Part shown: in pieces, positions 11,244-12,322 of the stretch
How the letters are laid out: each line of letters opens with the position of its first letter
Position numbering within the stretch: the first letter of the stretch is position 1
Origin: Verrucomicrobia bacterium UBA4286
Lineage (GTDB): Bacteria; Verrucomicrobiota; Kiritimatiellia; RFP12; UBA1067
Direction: 5' to 3'
Length of the DNA: 12,322 nucleotides
Assembly (NCBI GenBank): GCA_002395905.1
Contig: DGVK01000206.1
Location: 1 to 12,322 of the forward strand
The notes under the pieces: model-generated
Seen by the model: only the letters and a program-made list of their open reading frames with translations
Database searches by the model: none
Told to the model about the DNA's origin: nothing
Program-made: the position numbers and the translations under genes

Positions 11244-12221
11244 TCATTTCCGCTTCGCTTCGGCGACAAGGTCGAGGGTGGTTTGCCACCAACCACGGAC
11301 AAGACGGCGAAAGTTGTCGAGGCGCGACGGTTCCGGCAAAAGTTCTCTGCTTGCAAGACTGATTACGCCCACCGCCCGCTGATAGTCCCAAAGTTCGCTG
11401 ATGTAGTCGAGCCGCGCCTCGGACGGAACGACAATCGGCGGGAAACCGGCGCAAAGGACGGGCAAATTGGCGAGCAACCGGGCGATTCTGCCGTTGCCGT
11501 CGAAGAACGGATGTATCCGCACAAACGAGACATGCGCGAACAGATACGCCTCCAAAGCCGAATCCTCGTCCTTGATGTCGCCAAACAAAGAGTTGAACGC
11601 CTTTATCCAGTCCCGCATCAGCTTAGGCGTTTCGTCGGCAGCGGCGTAGGGCATATAGACGCTCCTGGCCCCCTCAGCTCCGTAAGTGCCGTTGTCCTCG
11701 CGCTTCCATGCGCCAACGGGCTTGTTGATATCGCGCGTCTCGTCCGGCACGACGATGCGATGCAGCGCAAAAACATCTTCTTCGGAAATGCGCCCCTTGT
11801 CGATGAGCGAGCGCACGAAGTCGACGCCGTTCGCGTGGGCGACAACATCCTGATGATCCTTGAGCGGCTTGCCCTTTACCGTGAGCCCATACTCCAACAC
11901 CGCCATCGTGTCGCCCAGCGTGAGGGAGTTGCCCTCGATGGCCGTCGAATCATGTGTCCAAAGCGCTCGGATCGCCTTGAGCAACTCCGCTCGCCTTGAC
12001 TCGCTGATCCCATCCAGAAAATTGCGCCGCCTCGCACCATGCGTCCGCAAGAACGAGGCGACCGCATTGTGGGATATTGCGAGATTATGCCGAGCAAGCA
12101 TTTCTTCGGCAATCGCCCTTACGCTTGCGCCGTTAGCTTTAAGTTCCTTTACCTCGGCCTCGTAAGGCGCGAGCTTGGACTGAAACGGCTTACCGCCTTT
12201 TGTAACATCTTTCTCAATCAT
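11244..12221 (-). CDS. Fic family protein with N-terminal helix-turn-helix (325 aa)
   Basis: This is a probable class II Fic AMP-transferase. The catalytic motif HPFFDGNGRIAR is at residues 237-248. The inhibitory helix motif (S/T)xxxE(G/N) is present as STAIEG (92-97), upstream of the Fic core, which is the class II arrangement. Autoinhibition is therefore built in, without a separate antitoxin. Residues about 18-60 (LAPYEAEVKELKANGASVRAIAEEML, then ISHNAVASFLRTHG) form a resolvase/Hin-like helix-turn-helix, so the protein may bind DNA and possibly its own promoter. The start at 12221 has no Shine-Dalgarno, but a consensus promoter sits so close that the mRNA would be nearly leaderless. The next in-frame Met is residue 41, which would cut the HTH. 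The target protein is unknown. Confidence 0.92.
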   Translation of the reverse strand: MIEKDVTKGGKPFQSKLAPYEAEVKELKANGASVRAIAEEMLARHNLAISHNAVASFLRTHGARRRNFLDGISESRRAELLKAIRALWTHDSTAIEGNSLTLGDTMAVLEYGLTVKGKPLKDHQDVVAHANGVDFVRSLIDKGRISEEDVFALHRIVVPDETRDINKPVGAWKREDNGTYGAEGARSVYMPYAAADETPKLMRDWIKAFNSLFGDIKDEDSALEAYLFAHVSFVRIHPFFDGNGRIARLLANLPVLCAGFPPIVVPSEARLDYISELWDYQRAVGVISLASRELLPEPSRLDNFRRLVRGWWQTTLDLVAEAKRK

Positions 12222-12230
12222 GACACGCGT

Positions 12231-12259
12231 ATTGTAACAACTTTTCCCAATTATGTCAA
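12231..12259 (-). promoter_or_regulatory. Consensus promoter of the HTH-Fic gene
   Basis: The minus strand has TTGACA (12254-12259), a 17-base spacer and TACAAT (12231-12236). Transcription should start near 12224, only 0-4 bases before the ATG at 12221, giving a leaderless or nearly leaderless mRNA. This is the best promoter in the window and may drive both fic genes. Confidence 0.75.
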
Positions 12260-12278
12260 TGATGAAGCTGTTACGGCC

Positions 12279-12317
12279 ACCCCCCCCGGGGGTCGGAGGC
12301 GGAATACCCCCGGGGGT
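12279..12317. repeat. Two CCCCCGGGGG palindromes
   Basis: CCCCCGGGGG occurs at 12283-12292 and again at 12307-12316, each flanked by A and T (with extra C's in the first), separated by 14 bases. It continues to the window edge, so the full element is not visible. It could be a repeat unit or hairpin upstream of the fic promoter. Confidence 0.5.
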
Positions 12318-12322
12318 TGAAG

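Noticed and set aside
11172..11999. Plus-strand ORF of 275 codons
   Set aside because: It is fully antisense to the HTH-Fic gene, whose catalytic motifs prove the minus-strand frame.

Overview
The window is a run of about twenty collinear genes and small ORFs, all on the minus strand, so transcription reads from the right edge to the left. I see no tRNA, rRNA, CRISPR array, transposase, integrase or plasmid/phage replication gene. Base composition is moderately GC-rich. The mix of gene types suggests a Gram-negative bacterium, and my best guess is a host-associated PVC-group member (Verrucomicrobiota/Kiritimatiellota-like). The gene types are short lipoproteins, many small secreted or membrane proteins of unknown function, large proteins ending in a pseudopilin-like 'ALVPEF.P.VP.DP' tail, Fic and RhuM accessory genes, and palindromic intergenic repeats. 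That taxonomic guess rests on general resemblance only.

Layout in the direction of transcription. The right edge carries two CCCCCGGGGG palindromes and a consensus promoter (TTGACA-17-TACAAT). This promoter sits almost on the start codon of a Fic AMPylase-like gene with an N-terminal helix-turn-helix (12221-11244). A second Fic gene with a Bro-N-like N-terminus follows (11116-10244). Next come a lipoprotein (10082-9594), a YcxB-like membrane protein (9470-8442), a secreted CxxC/SH3-like protein (8422-7508), a recombined fragment of the second fic gene (7395-7213) and a membrane protein (7210-6398). These are followed by a secreted protein with the pseudopilin-like tail (6291-5020), a lipoprotein with an IGGAD.PTA motif (4946-4389), a lipoprotein-like protein (4392-3517) and a small membrane protein (3501-3007). 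The left part holds a short promoter/operator region with two tiny ORFs, a truncated rhuM (2642-2244), a membrane protein (2147-1743) coupled to a paralogue of the pseudopilin-tail protein (1746-295), and the 5' end of a DUF2238/YjdF-like membrane protein (206 to the window edge).

The striking property is the DNA that joins the genes. Three families of short repeats recur at gene starts. (1) A cassette of about 60-130 bp, present seven times between 3424 and 9593, carries a Shine-Dalgarno, an ATG and a complete signal peptide beginning MKPFARI. In four copies it is fused in frame to unrelated proteins. In three copies it ends as a 26-34 residue leader peptide, two of which stop exactly on the start codon of the next gene. 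(2) An 81-bp promoter/RBS module with an extended -10 (TGGTATAAT) occurs twice with 78/81 identity (7208-7288 and 10080-10160). (3) A TTGCCA-containing repeat with an internal hairpin and a terminal TGAAAGGA Shine-Dalgarno occurs three times (2148-2243, 7396-7457, 11117-11214). The hairpin motif of family 3 also lies, in the opposite orientation and in frame, inside one signal-peptide cassette. My interpretation, which is inference, is that the locus has grown by adding genes together with portable expression and secretion modules. The functions of most of the secreted proteins remain unknown.
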